Source: Antedon mediterranea
Taxonomy: Eukaryota > Echinodermata > Crinoidea > Comatulida > Antedonidae
Direction: 5' to 3'
Length of the DNA stretch: 64,000 nt
Assembly (NCBI RefSeq): GCF_964355755.1
Contig: NC_092680.1
Location: forward strand, 20,809,001-20,873,000
Part shown: positions 62,735 through 64,000 of the stretch, in pieces
Numbering within the stretch: position 1 is the stretch's first letter
How the letters are laid out: the number at the start of each line of letters is the position of its first letter
Notes under the pieces: generated by a model
Databases searched by the model: none
What the model was told of the DNA's origin: nothing
The model's input: the letters and a program-made list of their open reading frames with translations, nothing else
Position numbers and translations under genes: made by a program

Positions 62735-63420
62735 GTACTGTATGTATTGTATACTGTCAATGGTGGAATGGAGGAATGCATATCGGTGGCCAGGGGTGCA
62801 TTATGTAGGCCTATAGAAAAACGGAACTATCCACTTTGTCTAGTATTCACACTATGAAGTCTTTGTTGTAACTGCGTGTTACTGTATGTATTCTGTCAAT
62901 GGTGGATCAAGGAATGTCATATCGGTGGCCAGGGGTGCATTATGTAGGCCTATAGAAAAACGGAACTATCCACTTTGTCTAGTATTCACACTATGAAGTC
63001 TTTGTTGTAACTGCGTGTTACTGTATGTATTCTGTCAATGGTGGATCAAGGAATGTCATATCGGTGGCCAGGGGTGCATTATGTAGGCCTATAGAAAAAC
63101 GGAACTATCCACTTTGTCTAGTATTCACACTATGAAGTCTTTGTTGTAACTGCGTGTTACTGTATGTATTCTGTCAATGGTGGATCAAGGAATGCATATC
63201 GGTGGCCAGGGGTGCATTATGTAGGCCTATAGAAAAACGGAACTATCCACTTTGTCTAGTATTCACACTATGAAGTCTTTGTTGTAACTGTGTGTTACTG
63301 TATGTATACTGTCAATGGTGGATCAAGAAATGTCATATCGGTGGCCAGGGGTGCATTATGTAGGCCTATAGAAAAACGGAACTATCCACTTTGTCTAGTA
63401 TTCACACTATGGATTCTTTG
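62735..63420. repeat. 139-bp tandem repeat, 5 copies
   Basis: The unit contains TCGGTGGCCAGGGGTGCATT, ATGTAGGCCTATAGAAAAAC and TCCACTTTGTCTAGTATTC. Spacing is 138-139 bp and copies are nearly identical. The last copy runs into the dispersed repeat at 63390-63575, which shares its TCTAGTATTCACACTATG end, so the array was built from the edge of that repeat. Confidence 0.95.
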
Positions 63421-63575
63421 TACTGCGTGACAAAAGCACTTCAATATACAAGTAACCCTGATCCTTTATTAATATACAATTTTACAGACTTTTGTAATGA
63501 TCCCAGACTAAACGTATTCGTATTTTATCAGTTAGAGGTACTGTCTAAAAAAAATGAAATATGTCTATGTAAAAA
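63390..63575. repeat. Dispersed repeat, partner at 59405-59610
   Basis: Right-hand copy of the repeat bracketing the arrays. A 74-codon open frame over it is not conserved in the left copy and is regarded as chance. Confidence 0.7.
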
Positions 63576-64000
63576 CGGATATGAGGGGTTAAACCAGATC
63601 AGATTCAAATTATGAGGCGGAGCATATTGTTTTCCTCTGATATCACTGTGTGTAGTCTTACGTAAATTCGGCATTTGAATTAGTATAGATTATTTTGATT
63701 TATATCAACACATGTAAAAATAGTATTAAATCAGAGAAATATCCGGAATCCACGTAAACAATAGAAAATGTAAATCCTTCTTAAGAATTCGATAACATAT
63801 CAAGTCTTTCTAAAAAATACATTAAAATCTCCAATTCAAATTGACACTCAAGCACGTTTTGATGATATACTTGTTATTAATGATGACGTTAAAATAGTAA
63901 TCTTCCGGAAATAATATAATATATACTGTAAAAAATAAACCATAACATCAACAATTACTTTAAAATAATTAAGATAATGAATGATGTTTACACTATGTTT

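Larger units (their letters stand above)
58116..64000. other. Right-end non-coding region (probable intron 1 of the third receptor gene)
   Basis: Apart from the 33-bp array, the 139-bp repeats and the dispersed repeat pair, this is AT-rich sequence with no recognisable exon. A sushi, SRCR, WSC or CUB exon would be expected to show its cysteine pattern and none is seen. Confidence 0.55.

Overview
The window is animal genomic DNA: AT-rich, with many short coding exons bounded by GT/AG introns, no operons, and dense interspersed repeats. The gene content (a RING-coiled coil-NHL protein, a DEG/ENaC channel, and tandem multidomain SRCR/WSC/CUB/sushi receptors) and the very frequent motif TAGGCCTA suggest a marine invertebrate deuterostome, most likely an echinoderm. 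That is an inference; no species is identified. All gene models were read directly from the sequence by chaining splice sites. For the multi-exon models the reading phase agrees at every junction.

Layout. 1252-11420 (-): CHD1L/ALC1 chromatin remodeler, 18 exons, last exon(s) beyond the left edge. 12663-15984 (-): thiopurine S-methyltransferase (TPMT), 9 coding exons, complete. 17762-19354 (+): intronless-CDS RING-coiled coil-NHL protein. 20156-21610 (-): ATPSCKMT (FAM173) lysine methyltransferase, 3 exons, complete. 25166-34837 (-): DEG/ENaC cation channel, 11 exons, complete, with an unusual extracellular insertion. 37623-48207 (+): 16-exon type I receptor, SRCR-WSC-CUB-CUB-sushi(3)-mucin-unknown domain-sushi-TM. 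50288-55957 (+): 9-exon shorter paralogue, SRCR-WSC-CUB-sushi-TM. 58046-58115 (+): signal-peptide exon of a probable third gene of similar build, running off the right edge.

The first four genes are housekeeping or regulatory genes that are simply neighbours; nothing indicates joint function. The two complete receptors share domain order, exon boundaries, intron phase and a 79-nt first coding exon, so they arose by tandem duplication. They look like cell-surface recognition receptors of the expanded echinoderm/amphioxus innate type, but ligand and signalling are unknown.

The most unusual non-gene feature is a set of minisatellites that sit on or next to exon edges. There are 23 copies of a 90-bp unit that includes the splice acceptor and first codons of CHD1L exon 10. 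A 46-bp unit triplicates the exon-1 splice donor of the channel. A 50-bp unit includes the channel's stop codon. A 22-bp array begins about 10 bp after the TPMT stop and a 14-bp array about 14 bp after the ATPSCKMT stop. A separate, nearly perfect array of about 62 copies of a 33-bp unit lies in the first intron of the third receptor gene. Palindromic MITEs, tRNA-like SINEs and LINE 3' ends fill many introns.
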